A stretch of DNA of 13,672 nt from CAYFSC01 sp964345695. Lineage in GTDB: Bacteria; Bacteroidota; Rhodothermia; Rhodothermales; Salinibacteraceae. The position numbers were made by a program, and so were the translations under genes. Positions 13,671-13,672 of this stretch are shown here, piece after piece (within the stretch, counting starts at the first letter, position 1; the number at the start of each line of letters is the position of its first letter). Location of the stretch: assembly GCA_964345695.1 (NCBI GenBank), contig CAYFSC010000079.1, positions 1 to 13,672 of the forward strand, in the 5' to 3' direction. The notes under the pieces were generated by a model. That model saw only the letters and a program-made list of their open reading frames with translations. It was not told the origin of the DNA and made no database searches.

Positions 13671-13672
13671 GC

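Overview
The window looks like chromosomal DNA of a GC-rich member of the Rhodothermota/Bacteroidota group, of the Salinibacter/Rhodothermus kind. Family content is the main reason: a single-domain GT5 'glycogen synthase' next to a DUF4270 lipoprotein, a FadL-like outer-membrane protein with a YSRFGLG motif next to a TPR protein, a large DUF4175 protein, and a TonB-dependent receptor with an N-terminal carboxypeptidase-regulatory-like domain. None of the chosen starts has a clear Shine-Dalgarno sequence, which also fits Bacteroidota. Halophily is possible, since several proteins look acidic, but I could not measure this. The taxonomy is inferred from protein families, not from a marker gene.

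Layout. (1) Positions 1-4409 hold four minus-strand genes read right to left: GT5-like protein (4409-3642), DUF4270 lipoprotein (3442-2123), outer-membrane beta-barrel (2052-697) and a TPR protein that runs off the left edge (533-1). Three of the four carry export signals, so this is an envelope cluster. (2) Positions 4410-5208 have no convincing gene. This stretch holds a 100-N assembly gap and two short tandem duplications (19 bp and 17 bp). The gap is flanked by identical 55-bp ends that look like an unmerged assembly overlap. (3) A plus-strand DCC-family (DUF393) thiol-disulfide protein (5209-5688) converges on a 1,201-residue minus-strand DUF4175 membrane protein with a long Q/M-rich coiled-coil half (9349-5744). 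(4) After a divergent intergenic region, the plus strand carries a coiled-coil lipoprotein (9671-10219), a good hairpin terminator (10256-10297), a region with an 11-bp direct repeat at 21-bp spacing, a TonB-dependent receptor (10589-12844) and a small Cys-rich lipoprotein (12992-13402). The right end is non-coding and holds a candidate G-quadruplex.

Most products act in the cell envelope: lipoproteins, barrels, the receptor and a membrane-anchored coiled coil. I see no defence system, CRISPR array, transposon, prophage, tRNA or rRNA. The most interesting points are the probable copy-number-variable 17-bp repeat at the assembly gap, the degenerate single-domain glycogen synthase paired with a lipoprotein, and the possible operator in front of the TonB receptor.
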